This document shows, piece by piece, positions 14,380 through 26,226 of a stretch of 64,000 bases of DNA. The stretch is from Chamaelirium japonicum. Lineage: Eukaryota > Streptophyta > Magnoliopsida > Liliales > Melanthiaceae. The notes under the pieces are model-generated. The model ran no database searches. It was not told the origin of the DNA and saw nothing but the letters and a program-made list of their open reading frames with translations. Both the position numbers and the translations under genes were made by a program. The stretch is taken from the NCBI GenBank assembly GCA_947650365.1, contig OX393549.1, forward strand, positions 13,943,297 to 14,007,296. Reading direction: 5' to 3'. Within the stretch, counting starts at the first letter, position 1; every line of letters begins with the position of its first letter.

Positions 14380-16632
14380 TGCCTATATAACTAAGTTGCC
14401 AGAACCATATATCAAATAATACGTTATTTCTCTGTGAGGAAATGAAATCCAAGGGAGACATGAATATAGACTATAGTTGGCCTCACTCAGATAATAGAAG
14501 GCTCCGATAGAGCACACCTAGTGTTACCTAATGGAACCCATAACTTTATACAATCTGCCTTATACTCTAGTAACTCTAAAAAAAACTTACTAAGTTTCAG
14601 AGATATAAGAGCAAATAGGTATCACATAGAAACCCTGAGCGAGGGGAACAATGAATTCTTTGTATAACCTCTAGTGTTGGAAATCAAAAGTTTACTCTAG
14701 AAAAATTCTCCAATCTATCCTTAGGGATATACTTCACTCATATTGGGATTGTTGAGTCACATGCTAACATGAGCCAGCAACTCAGTACTAATCCAAGACA
14801 AATAGTGAGCCAGAAGCTCCATAATCCTATGATTTTTAATATCTGGCATGATCGTCTAGGATGTCCTAGGACAATAATGATGAAAACTATCGTAGAAAAC
14901 TCTTGTGGTCATCCCTTAGCACATTATCAAATATTTAAAACCCTTAACATGTGACATTTTTTTTGCAAGATTTGTGGATTGTCACATTGATGATACAATC
15001 TTTCCGTCGTTAGGGGGAGATAAGAAAGATAATGAACGTCCCGTCAAAGAGGAATGATGTGAATTATTGTGGAATACTTCCATTCTGTCTTATCTTGACC
15101 CCAGGACTCTCCAATGTGAGCATGCCGTTAGGAGAATGACAGTAAATGAGTCTGACACATGCTAGAAGCGTGGCAGACCTATAGGTTCCAAAGATTTAGC
15201 TCCCCGGAAGAGGAGATTAAATATCATATCACGCTCTACAGCTCCTGAAGAAGCTGTTCTTAATATAAACTCTCCTGAAGAGAGGATTCATGACGGTCCG
15301 GAAGATGTCATGAATCAAAGATCTAATTTATCCAAATTAAAGCATATCACTCCTGCAGAGGTTATGCCCCAGATCCTAGAAGAGACTGGGAAAGAGGTAC
15401 CGGTACCCAACAATGATGAGATATCTGTGTTCTACACATACTCAGGGAAAATATGAAATAGAAAAGAAATAGTCGTTGATGATATATTCTTATATACTAT
15501 GGCAAATGAGATACTAAAGGGTGATGATAATGACACTGAACCATGCAAAATCCCTGAAGGATTTGATTTCCCTATACGGTAACCTAGACTGTAAAATATA
15601 CATAAAAATCCCTGAAGGATTTGATTTATCAAACTCCAAATCTAGAAATACACATTCAATTAGATTAAAACGAGCATTGTACGGTCTGAAACGATCCAGA
15701 AGATTATGGTACAATCGGCTCAGTGAATATCTGTCTAGAAAATGCTATAAAAATGATATTATATTTCCATACATATTTATTAAGAAATCCCAGAATGGAT
15801 TTACTATAGCAGCAGTATATATAGATGATATAATCTAATAGGATCTCCCAAAGAGATTGAGAAGACTGTTGGCTATCTTAAAAATGAGTTTAAAATGAAA
15901 GACCTAGGTGAGACAAAATTTTGCCTTGGTCTGCAGATCGAACGCAAAAAGGATGGGATCTTAGTCCATCAAGCAAAATATACTGAAAATCTCATGAAGA
16001 GATTTAATATGGATAAGTGTTATTCACTTAGTACACCCATGGTTGTAAAATCTTTAGATATTAACAAAGACCCATACAGACCTAGAAAAGAAAATGAAGA
16101 CGTCTTGGGTCCTGAAGTACCCTATTTAAGTGTAATAAGTGTAATTCTTTATTTATCTCAATGCACTAGACCTGATATCTCATTTTCTATTAATCTACTT
16201 GTTAAATATAGCTCTGCACCTACACATAGACATTGAAATGGTATAAAACACATATTTAGATACCTAAAAGGGACATTTGATATTGGTTTATGCTATTCAT
16301 GTAAAAGGACTAACCTAGTTGGATATACAGACTCTGGTTATTTATCTGATTCACATAAGGGGAGATCACAAACATGTTATATGTTTCTTAATAGTAATGC
16401 AGCATGCCTAGCTCAAATTCAAAGTGGCTTCATCAAAGGCGACATGACCAAACATATCTTCCCGAAATTCTTCTACAACCATGAACTCCATGAGAATAAA
16501 GAGATTATTATAAAGCAGGTGAAGTCAGCTGAGAACCTGACAGATCTCTTCACATAGGCATTTCCAAAGTCTACATTCCAGAAGTTGGTGCATCAGATTG
16601 GCATGAGGAGACTTCACCAACAGAGCATGTGA
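14380..16632 (+). pseudogene. Copia pol with integrase core, part of RT and part of RNase H deleted
   Basis: A GAG-pre-integrase relic (IWHDRLGCPRTIMMKTIVE, ~14843-14899) is followed after ~100 bp by KRGRPIGSKDLAP-type linker sequence (~15165-15200). No integrase DDE core lies between them. The reverse transcriptase begins only at KIPEGFDL, preceded by a second copy of that word, and continues with SIRLKRALYGLKRSRRLWYN, AVYIDDI (YVDD region, broken just after), MKDLGETKFCLGLQIE and CTRPDISFSINLL. The RNase H end reads HIFRYLKGTFDIGLCYSC, then jumps to AACLAQIQSGFIKGDMTKHI. It stops at TGA 16630-16632. It is non-functional. Confidence 0.9.
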
Positions 16633-17066
16633 ATGTTATTTTAAATTGATGTATTAATAGGGTGGGAAGTAGCATCTTAATGTATTAGGGGGAGGGAGTA
16701 TTTTTCTTTTGAAGATTGTTGTGATCAAGGCTTGTAACAAAATGTAGGATAAAGATGAGGGGGAGCATCTGCAGATGCAGATGGAGACATGCAAAAGAAT
16801 GTCTTTTGCACATTGTACTATTTTCCTGCGATGAGGTTTTTTCCATAGGATTTTTCCATCGAAAGGTTTTAATGAGGCAGTGCAAGTCGCACCCACTAAA
16901 ATTCCAGAAGAATCTGAGATTCCAGATGAATCTGTTCCAGAAGAACTACGTTCCTGAAGAACACATTGTACTCTTTTTCCTTCACTAAAGGTTTTGTCCC
17001 ATTGGGTTTTCCTTAGTAAGGTTTTAACGAGGCAATGTTTTTGATAAGTGGGCATCCAAAAGGGAG
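16633..17066 (+). other. 3' untranslated region and polypurine tract of the + copia element
   Basis: Non-coding. About 16895-16960 repeats the word TTCCAGAAGAATCTGAGATT and variants three times. The polypurine tract AAAAGGGAG lies at 17058-17066 against the LTR. The minus copy has the matching region at 27916-28355. Confidence 0.8.
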
Positions 17067-17242
17067 TGTTACGGATATATGTGGCTGCCCACTTTGGTAG
17101 GATACATCTAACCGACACGTCTATCGCTTATCCCTAGCTCTCTATATATGTGTTATGAATAAACAAGAGGCTCTCACGGATTCGTGAGAGCGCAGCCGTC
17201 ATCCCGTGTGCAACCATCTCCATCTCCCTTTCTCTTGTAACA
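17067..17242 (+). repeat. 3' LTR of the + strand defective copia element
   Basis: Starts TGTTACGG and ends CTTGTAACA. It ends only ~750 bp before the start codon of the ATI-like gene, which is transcribed in the same direction. Confidence 0.95.
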
Positions 17243-17992
17243 GGAAGGTAATTTTATAATAAAAAAAATCTTGAAATATGTTTTGAGAGCAAATATTGGT
17301 GTGCCAATAGAATTTGTTAATATAGACACGTCCGAAGATACTTTACCCTCTTACGCAAGTCAAGGCACTGCCTACAGCCGGTCACCGACCGGATACTACG
17401 GGCAGGTTCGGTTCTTCCCGATCGACACCGTACACCCCCTTCGATACCGCTCCCCTCCCGTGGTTTTCTCTTTGGCCCCATCGCTCGGAGGTTCTCCGAC
17501 CACCGCGGATTTCCGCCCGCAAATTGCGTTTTAAGGTAAAAAAATTTCTCTTTGATTCTGTTCATAGGTTAAATACGAATTTTTAAAACCTTAGGGTTTG
17601 AATCCTATCTTCCTTATGTCGGAGTTTGATTTCCTCTGTTTTCTCGGTGGATATAACTTGGTTTAATTCGATTTTTATTCCGGTTTGGAGAAATTATACG
17701 TTGATCTGCTTGTTGTGAATCGTGAATACTTCAACGGATCCATCAGAGCTTTGTAGAACCAATTCTGCCTCTATTATAATCTTTTTTTTAAAAAAAATTG
17801 TATATTATCTTTGAGTTTAGAGCATTGGCCAATTGGGAAATTTTGGCTAATTGGGAAATTTTGCTCATTAGGGTTTGAAAATTTACTTTCTGAGATCTGG
17901 AAAGCCTTTTTTATGAGATAAATTGAGTATTTTGAGTTATTTTGTTGTTCTTTTTTTTTGGGGGATGTTCTTGTCAAATTAGGTATCTGGAA
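17243..17992 (+). promoter_or_regulatory. Promoter/5' leader of the ATI-like gene with a probable 5'-UTR intron
   Basis: A GC-rich stretch at 17340-17530 looks like the first, non-coding exon. TTTTAAG|GTAAAA at about 17535 is a fair donor. CTTGTCAAATTAG|GT at ~17982 is a fair acceptor, 11 bases before the ATG. The intron between them is T-rich, as plant introns are. This intron is inferred from sequence only. The retrotransposon LTR is immediately upstream, so the native promoter is either within these 750 bp or beyond the insertion. Confidence 0.55.
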
Positions 17993-18805
17993 ATGGAACA
18001 TGATGAGAAATCGGGGGAGGCGGCTTCCACCCGTGGAGCGGACTGGGAAGTTGTCTCTCTCACCGCATCGGCCTATGCTGCGGCACCAAGCCCGGAAGGA
18101 TTGGACCCGAATAATGGGAGAAAAGATGGAAATGAGCAGGAATCTCCCGATGCAATGTTCATGTCGGGTCACTTTGTGTTCCCGCCGAGCGAGCACGAGA
18201 ACCTTCCGATAGAAGTTGAATATAGCGAAATTCTCAGCGGGCTTGAGGATCGAGATGTAGGCCTTGTCGAGGAGGAAGGCGGCGGACCTGATGAAACCCA
18301 TGAAGAGATTACGCAGTGTAAGCCTGATGATGACCCGCAAGGAAATCAGTTCTTTAATAATCGAACCCGCGTTTCTATCCCTAGTATGGATTTTGAAGAG
18401 GGTAAGGAATTGCTAGAACTGAACTTGATTGGGGATGAGCAGAGCATGCATATTGCTCCTCAATTTAGTGCATTTCATGCTGAAATTGATCAAAGTGAGT
18501 CGGTTCCTCGTACAGAGAGCAGTGGCATTACTGAGCCCGATGATCCTTCCAACCAAAATCTAGATTCTTCTTTGAACTATGCAAAGCATTATGAAGAGGA
18601 TAAATATGATGGGTCCGGCCTTCCCTGCGAAGCATGGTGGAAGAGGCATGCGACATGTTTCTATCGCAACGCAAAGGAGGCAAACACGTTTTGGTCCGTC
18701 TTTGTGGCTGCTGCTTTGATGGGGCTTGTGGTTTTGGGGAGAAGGTGGCAGCACGAAAAATGGCATCTTCAGCAGCTTAAATGGAAACTTAACATCAGTG
18801 ATGAA
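17993..18805 (+). CDS. ATI1: ATG8-interacting protein 1/2-like (main exon; 3' exon not found)
   Basis: This exon encodes 271 residues from ATG 17993 to a GAA|GTAAGT donor. The N terminus holds DWEVVSLTASAYAAAPS. Its W-E-V-V (Trp 18) fits an ATG8-interacting W-x-x-hydrophobic motif and is the hallmark of plant ATI proteins. A long acidic, disordered stretch follows, including FVFPPSEHENLPIE. A single membrane segment FWSVFVAAALMGLVVLG lies at about 233-249, with WWKRHATCFYRNAKEAN just before it and a basic, Trp-rich tail (WQHEKWHLQQLKWKL). In Arabidopsis these proteins bind ATG8 on ER- and plastid-derived bodies and act in selective autophagy. The C-terminal exon should follow in phase 0, but I cannot find it by eye up to 20 kb. 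It may lie after a long intron, or this copy may be truncated. Confidence 0.85.
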
Positions 18806-20366
18806 GTAAGTTGGCTTCCTTTTAAAGAATATGAGAGTGATAATATCATAAATTTTTAGTTGTTTCAGTTTCTTGCTTTACTTGGCTTTTTGTTCTTTTT
18901 TCCTGTTTTCTCTTCATCATATCTACTAAGTAATCTAACCACCTTTCTGCTTATTAGAAGAGTAATAAATGGCTAATGTCTAAGTTGACTTAGGTTCTTT
19001 ACATATACTTTCCTTCCAATATACATTCCACAACAACGCTATCAGCACGATATAGGTTGTACATATCTCTAGTAGCTTTTGTCAGTGAGCATCGGTCCAT
19101 GTCCATTTATATCGTGGTGTCTAGAATCAATACATTACGGTGTGAGTATGTACCTTGTTGGACGTATCTTAGTTAATTGCACTATAATTTTCATCGTAAA
19201 TATCAGTTATTTATAGTTAGTGTAATGAAAATCATTTATCATATAAGCAACATAAGTATGTTTTTGACTTTATTAATGCTTTATGTTCCTTATTTTTGTT
19301 TTAGATTGTTCATTCTAAGATGATGATGGTTTTTGTTAGCGTTGGGGGCTATGTTTCTTCAATCAATATTAATTGAATGCTCAGATTTTGACTTTTACTT
19401 CACAATTTTATTTTTAATTTAGAATAAAATTAAAAATTAAGAAGTTATTACGGAATAAGTATATTTAGCATTTTTTATACATAGGAGTACGAGTAATTAT
19501 AATTAGCATTCTTTATACTTAGGAGTACAAGAAATGCCTTTAGCTTTAGCATTCTTTATACTTGGGAGTTAGGGGCACGAGTAATACCTTTAGCTTGATG
19601 GTATTGATCTATTCTTACATTTATTATTATTACAAATCTTGCTATGCCTATTGCTTTCATTGTTTGGATAGGGGCCACGCCGGGAGGGTGTGTGGGTGCG
19701 AAAGGGATAAAGGGTTAAATCTCTTTACATTACATTGCCCTCCTTTCAAACCAAGCTATGGATCATAAGTAACCTAGCTAGCTTTTGATTTCTATGATTT
19801 TGCCAAACCTTCTATGATTTTGCCAAACATTGTTACATGTCTTAGCATTCTGCTTCCTCAATTCAATTTTTTCAGAGGCAAGAAGTAACTCATTCTGTGA
19901 CCCTTAAGTTGGCATTTTACCAAATTCATCTATTTCTGATCAGGTCTCATGATTCTAATCAGGCCTCATGAATCCTTGTTGCCTAATGTTGCTTCCAAAG
20001 TCAAGGTCCATAGGTACATTGAGTCCTTCCGCCAGCATCACCTTGATCTATGGGATGGGATCTTAGGCGTCCCATGTCCCTGCCCCTTTTTCTTGAATCT
20101 ATCATTAGACATTCACTGGATATGGCAGAACCATTTTAAACAATATTCATATACTTTACTAACTTTTAAATATGGAAATTTGTCACTGATGGAAATAAGG
20201 ACCGCACAAAAAAGAAAGTGTAGACATATCATCGAGATATTACCGGAATTAGCTTTGGAGTTGATGTTTTCATTTTATTTTAGTTTTGATGTATTGGCTT
20301 AGCGGGTTTATAAATTTTGTTTAGGAGTTTGTAAATTAAACGGTTTAGCCAGTTATTGTGTTTCAG
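18806..20366 (+). other. Intron/downstream DNA of the ATI-like gene
   Basis: AT-rich and without a recognisable exon. GAGTACGAGTAAT and GGGCACGAGTAATACCTTTAG with intervening AGCATTCTTTATACTT form a short degenerate direct repeat at 19465-19590. The longest frame (19949-20302) has no recognisable protein similarity. Confidence 0.4.
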
Positions 20367-20534
20367 TCATTGTAGCCCAAGGTATATGAAAAACCTACAA
20401 AATAGAAAAAAAAAGAAAGAAGAAGAGGTTTTATGACTCTTCATAGCCTTTTGCCTATCCCAATTATAGAGGAAACAAGCAAAAATTTTAATTTTTTTTT
20501 GGATTAAAAAAAAAATTATTTGAGTTTTTGAAAA

Positions 20535-20615
20535 AAATAGGCTGGTATCGGTTTTGGCCGTACCGGCTGATACCAACAACTCGGCCAGAGGCCGGCCGAT
20601 ACTGGTACCGATACC
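20535..20615. repeat. GGTATCGG/CCGATACC inverted-repeat element fragment
   Basis: GGCTGGTATCGGTTTTGGCC and GCCGATACTGGTACCGATAC are imperfect inverted copies around ACCGGCTGATACCAACAACT. This word set looks like a decayed non-autonomous DNA element. No clean termini or TSD are seen. Confidence 0.45.
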
Positions 20616-20702
20616 TGTGTTGTAAACCTTACTATCCCCTATCAAATACATGTAGAATATCAAGGAGCGGGTATTTACCCGTCTAATTGGATTCAAAAAC
20701 AT

Positions 20703-22337
20703 TTTGGAAACGTATGTGACTAGATAAAGAAAACCATGTTCTCCTCCTTTTTGTCATGATTTGGCAAATGTTGAACTTTGTATAATAAGCACACGAGAAT
20801 AACAATGTCAATCATCAGGAGTGTACAACAATTTATATCTCCTTAGAGGCTCAAGACAAAGGATAATGTAGACATAAAGAACATAGACTATGTAGCATGA
20901 AGTCTTACATCATATGGATTTTATGGATATGGGCGATATATATAATTAAACCCAAATTACTCAATAAGTCAGTCTAGATTATCAGAACATCAAAAAAGAA
21001 AAACGAAAAATGAAAATCAGTGGATGTATTAGGACAAGAAAAAACTAGCTACTTATTCACATCAGAATCATCCTTGCCCAGTATCAGATTATGAAGCTCG
21101 ACCTGCGACGCACAAAGCTTTACTTGCGACGCCTAAAGCTTCTCAAAATAATGCCACTAATCATAATATTTCGCCTGCATTGGCTCCTGCATAACGATAA
21201 CCTCACTCTATTCACTTGGGCCATTGTGAAAAGACACTCATACTCTGACGAAATAGGTCCAGTCGAGGACGATGATGCATCAAAAGATGTAGTAAGAGGC
21301 AGATGTCGCTATGCTCTACCATGTGCTTGTGACGAACTCTTCATCGTAGTAGTTGCATTGATCAACAACATATGGTCAAGGACCGCTCAGCAAATACTTG
21401 ACGAACGGCTGACTGTTATCATCTGTCTCATAGCTAAAATCCCATATGGCAATAGATCCTATCGGCCCTTATCTTAGGCGTATGATTGCATTGTCAATAC
21501 AGTAGGAAGTGAGCAAGTTCTGCAACCAATAGTTTTTGTTCGAATAGCCTTCAAAGTAGGCAAAATTAGGTATTCCTTTGCAAACATTGGAATAAAAAGA
21601 GGACGCAGTGTAAGATCCTCAATAGCAGAATCAAAAGGATAGGTGATGTGGCATATCGGAACCTCTTAATTCAAGGAATACCAGGGACCATAGCAATAAG
21701 ACGGGGGTAATCGTGAAGTGTCTTCCCAAAATATAGGAGGTCCTTATCAACTTGTTCTCTATGTTTAGGAATCTGAGGTTGACATAGAAAACCTGAAATT
21801 CTGTGGTAAAGCTATACTAGTCAACCCTAAGATGGATAACCAGTTTCTCCTCTCAAACATCTCAGGCATAGATGTATCACTAAGGTTGTGTTTGTTTTCA
21901 TTGGGGTAAAGTAAAGCGAACCTAATTAAGTTCATCTAGTTTCACCGATCTCTCCAAAATGACTTTCTTTTACTTAAAGTAGGTGTCCTGCATCAACAAG
22001 TCTAACACAAGCATTGTTGAATCCAATGAAGTCACAATCACTTATTTACCATTACTAATTACTCGAATAGTGTATGCACCGATGTGTGATAAGTGAACTG
22101 ACTAAGTTACCTTCTAGGTGTTAACTAAATTCAGCTGTGTAACTTCCTACATAGAACAGAATCTAAGATTTTCATTACCCATGAGCCAAATCTAGTCAGA
22201 TCAGAGGTATTACAAAATTTTTAATATTTCCATTTTCTTATTGTGTTTTAAATCATACTTTTAACTCTCCCTTAACATTAGACACCTAACATTTTTTCAT
22301 GAGTTAGATAGTCCTCACTATATGATACCATTGTAGA
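20703..22337. other. Unassigned, probably decayed retroelement DNA
   Basis: No intact gene. The + strand 21091-21477 is open but I recognise nothing in it. Several minus-strand segments look protein-like in changing frames, and the gag relic lies further upstream on that strand. The region may be the decayed downstream part of the same element, but no RT motif could be read. Confidence 0.35.
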
Positions 22338-22560
22338 TGCACGCTGTACCCATATGAGCTTTCACATGACCATACATCAGGTAGCTTTTTCTATGTTGCA
22401 TCCATAGCGGCTGCACACTGTACCCATGGGAGCTTTCACACGACCATGCATCCGGTAGCTTTTTCTATGTTGCACCCACAGTGACCGCACACTATATTCA
22501 TGGATAGTTTCACGCAACCCTATTTTGGGTAGCTTTTTTTTTCTTTGGAAGAATGTCATA
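22338..22560. repeat. 74-bp minisatellite, three copies
   Basis: Copies start at 22338, 22412 and 22486 and are diverged. Each contains CAC-CTGTACCCAT-type sequence, GAGCTTTCACA, GACCATGCATC and GGTAGCTTTTT. It lies within decayed repeat DNA. Confidence 0.8.
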
Positions 22561-23399
22561 ATAGCTTTTGCACCAACCATTTGTGGCCTAATCTTTGAAT
22601 TCTTTTGTGGGCAATCGGTTTTTTTTTTTTGGGATAACTGATGTGGTCGGTCAAGGCACTATAGGTGTATTAGTCTAACACAAAGAACTAGGTTTACACT
22701 TTTACTCCTATCAAGCATTTAGCAAATACCGCACATGTACAACATTAATACATGAAGTGAAATAACTACTAGTTAACGATACGAGTATGTTAAGTATTCA
22801 GGCAACCTATATCTAGGTTAGCATTAACCCCACTTATCAAGTGTTTCTGTCTATGGTGTTTAAGATTAAGATATATAAATTTTAGAATTTTCACTAGGGC
22901 ATATTTCCAAGTAATGCAGCTTTTGACAATATCAGCAAATGTCAATTTTGATAGCCATAAATAAAATATACGATAAAATTTACCAAAATGATAGAACGGC
23001 AACGACTCAAAATACTATGCAAAATCTAAACTCATGCAAGCAGATAAGATAAAACAAAAGTAAAGCATTTGAGTCAAGCAAGCTAAACAGAACCAAATAA
23101 TGACCATGGCGGCATGGCTATGGGAAAAGCAAGAAAGCAATCGACTTGGTACACGACAATGTATTTCCTTCGGAGCTCGGTCCTTCAATTATCTTTATAC
23201 CCCATGGACAAAAGCAGTACTCAACTAATCTCTACGAGCCCAAACTGATTTTAACTCTCAAGGGAACACGAACATGAGTAGGAACACTAGAACTAAACTC
23301 AGCTGGGCTCTCTTCTTTTTCAGTTTATCACTCTTGATCTACTATGTTCGCCAACTCCACAATGGTGACACGTAGGAAAAGCTTGAGTACGAGGAACAA
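22561..23399. other. Unassigned AT-rich DNA
   Basis: No gene, clear repeat or RNA is recognised. Short T- and A-rich runs only. Confidence 0.4.
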
Positions 23400-24660
23400 G
23401 AGTGAAGAGGCGTTAGGTGGTGGACAAACATGCACATGCACTGTCCTTGATGTAGATGTAGTAGTATTATTCATAAAGCTTAATGTTCCTATGACACCTA
23501 TGATTTTTCCCATGTTGATCAATTTGTTTAGCCTAGCCGTTCCAGTAGTCAAAGTCGTTGACACATCATGAACTTTTTAAGTTCACTATTCAGGATTTTA
23601 AGTTTTGATTCTAGTTACTTAGACTTCCACAGTTCAATATTATGTTCATCTTCTAAAGTTTATCTTTATGCAACAAACCATGCATTAGTACATATCAGTC
23701 CATCAAGAGAAAGCAAGAATCTTTCTCATCTTCAACAGTTTTGAAGTTATTATTTAATTTTTTTTCTTTTCCTGGAGTTTTCCGAAATCATTGTATAGTT
23801 CCTCATAAGTAGACTCTATATCATTATCAGATCCCTCAACTTGATTTTGCTCAGTCACTCAGATTATCCACAGCCTCATTCTTCTGAATATTCATAACAA
23901 AAGCGGTAAAATTCTCCAACTCTTGGGAATTGAGAAGAACCTGCGGTGTAATCGGACTCTTCATCATCTCAAGTAACATTCATGTTTTCTCTTTATTCTT
24001 TTTCCTATTGGGACAATCAAGGGAGATGTGGCCAGATCCACGACACGCATAGCACTGAACTTGGGTAATGACCATCTCCCCCCCACCCCCTCTTTTACTT
24101 AAGATTCTACTTTTCAGATATGTTTTTTTTATATGTATTTCTTCTAGGTCTAGATTGTATAATGTTTTTCTTAGATCTCAAAAGTTTTCTATTATGTTTT
24201 GAAGAAAAATAATTTCCTCTTCATCCATGTAAGATTTATCAAGCTTTTCCTTAATTATTTTAGGATGATCCCCTTAGTTTTCTTGGGCTTACGTAGTGAC
24301 ATCTTAGTGGTATGTAGAGAGCCAGTCAACTTCTTTACTCTGAGGGTATCTATGTTCCTCCTCTCTTCTACTGTAGTTACCTTCTGTTGAAATCTCTCAG
24401 GGTGAGATATAAGTACGTTCTCCACTATATCAGAATCAGGAATTTCCTCACCAAGATTAAATCATAAGTTAATGGCACTCAACTTGTTATACTAGTCCCA
24501 ATTAACTCGTTTCCTCAATCTTTATGGTTGCAGATTGAGTAGTGAATACCTGGAGTTTTCTAGATAATAACTATAGTGGTTCCCTCATGAATGACCTAAA
24601 GGATATCATATACTTCAGTGAGGTTTCACTGGTAGAAGTCATTTGCAATTCATTGGCAGT
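23400..24660 (-). pseudogene. Relic LTR-retrotransposon gag with a CCHC zinc knuckle
   Basis: On the minus strand 24060-24004 reads CYACRGSGHISLDCPNRKK, an intact C-x2-C-x4-H-x4-C knuckle. Downstream, in shifting frames, come ELENFTAFVMNIQKNEAVDN and a stretch like IESTYEELYNDFGKL. This order (knuckle, then acidic and coiled residues with ELY) is typical of copia gag of the SIRE kind. An endogenous pararetrovirus coat protein also carries such a knuckle and is not excluded. Stops and frameshifts throughout show that it is dead. Confidence 0.55.
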
Positions 24661-26218
24661 TGCTGCCATGGTTTGAGGGTTTGGCCGAGCCAGTTTAAAC
24701 TTTGGCCACTGATTCGGATCCAGTTCGTCCAATAGGGTTTGGGTTCTCTCAAATCAATCCTAAAATGGCCGAAATCAAGCCCGAATTGACAGAATAAAAA
24801 GCTTGCCTCATAGATGGGATCTATTAGCCGTCCAACTAATCGACAATATTTTCGGTTTATAGGGGACCTTACATTTTGGAGCAATCCAAACCAACATTTA
24901 CTCAAACAATAAAACCTCGACTTACGGGTGTCTATAGACTCCTGAGACGATGGAAATTTGACCCAAAACATAGTGCCGACGGGGCCTTAGGCTTGTTGCG
25001 CTCCTAGAGATCTGAATTCTGATTCTGGATCGTGGTCAGAATCAACGTGGTAAAACCATATAAATGGTAAATATTTTGAAAGCCGAAAAATTCCTGATTT
25101 TTTTGTGAGGCCAGTACTGACCAACTGCTAACAGGTCACTGACCTGCAGAGGAGGGGGGGGGGGGGGGGGGGGGGGGTCATGCTGATCTCTACCTCGGGA
25201 ATCTGATGTTGGTCTCCACCGGATCCAGTTTCTCTTTTGTTTTTTTTTTCTCATCAAGTGTACTGACACTTGTGATCACTGTGTGCAGAAGCTGAGTAGG
25301 GTTCTGGGACCAATCGGCCGGTTTAAAGACGTTCTAATCGGTGGCCACCAACGCAGTCCAACGATCCGTGGTGGTGCATTTGCCGACCGTTGAGTTTCTG
25401 ATGATGATGATGATGAGAGATGGTATGCCCATTGTGACCGAGAAGGCGCCATACTTTGATCCACTGCAACAATTGTTTCATTTGGGCATGGTGCTGATAG
25501 CTTCATGAGGCATGTTGTGTGGGCACACTCATGAGTGCAACTGTATGGATAAGTATCTTTGTTTTTTAATTTTTCTGTGAGAAAAAAATGAACAAGCCGA
25601 GGGCACGGTGGTTGATGAAAAACACTGTGCTATACCCTCTTCGACCACTCTTTCCACCTAATAACCTCATTTGATTGCATGCTGCTTCTCTCGTCCAAAG
25701 ACGGCTCTTCGATGCAGATTCTTATAAGATGGATATTATATTTACGGTAACATTCTTGATCTTTGTGGACCTTTCTCGGTTAGAGTTGTACTCTATGATT
25801 TGCCGATCTTATGGGAAAAAGGGTGCCTTCTGATGTTCGGAGGGAAACTTACGTCCATATGCAGTGATTTCATGATCCACAAGATTAACGAAGCTGATTA
25901 TTTTTCGAGGATAATCACCTTATCTTATATGTCAGTGATTTCATGATCCACGAGATTCTAACGGAGCTATTTATTTAGATAAAACATAAAAAAAAATTCA
26001 GCACATTTGAAAACTTCTAATGGCATCAAATTATGATGTTCAAAATTGACGGTTACACAGATATTATCAGAAGCAGCAGTAGCTTAAAGTCTGCCGTCCC
26101 ATTAGCCTTCCGATAACTATAGGATAGGGATCAATAAGATCGAATCTGGCTATAAAGATTGAGGTGCTGTATAGAAATGAATGATGAAGAATGATTCATA
26201 AAGCTAGCCTAATAAGCA
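24661..26218. other. Unassigned DNA with a long G run
   Basis: No gene is recognised. About 25862-25965 contains the phrase CAGTGATTTCATGATCCAC twice, 70 bp apart, a small degenerate duplication. A (GAT)n run lies near 25400. The rest shows nothing I can support. Confidence 0.4.
25154..25177 (+). repeat. 24-base G homopolymer
   Basis: Uninterrupted G run on the + strand, preceded by GAGGA. It could form a G-quadruplex. Its exact length is likely to be unreliable in any assembly. Confidence 0.9.
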
Positions 26219-26226
26219 ATTTGAAC

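Larger units (their letters stand above)
11071..17242 (+). mobile_element. Complete but defective (non-autonomous) Ty1/copia element
   Basis: The element is 6172 bp with LTRs of 178 and 176 bp that start TGTTACGG and end GTAACA. The LTRs differ by about five substitutions and one 2-bp indel. The flanks GGGAG (11066-11070) and GGAAG (17243-17247) may be a target duplication with one mismatch. Internal order is leader, gag, pre-integrase relic, a reverse transcriptase piece, an RNase H end, polypurine tract, LTR. The integrase core, the N-terminal part of reverse transcriptase and the middle of RNase H are missing. The same absences occur in the minus-strand copy at 27745-33936. Confidence 0.93.
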
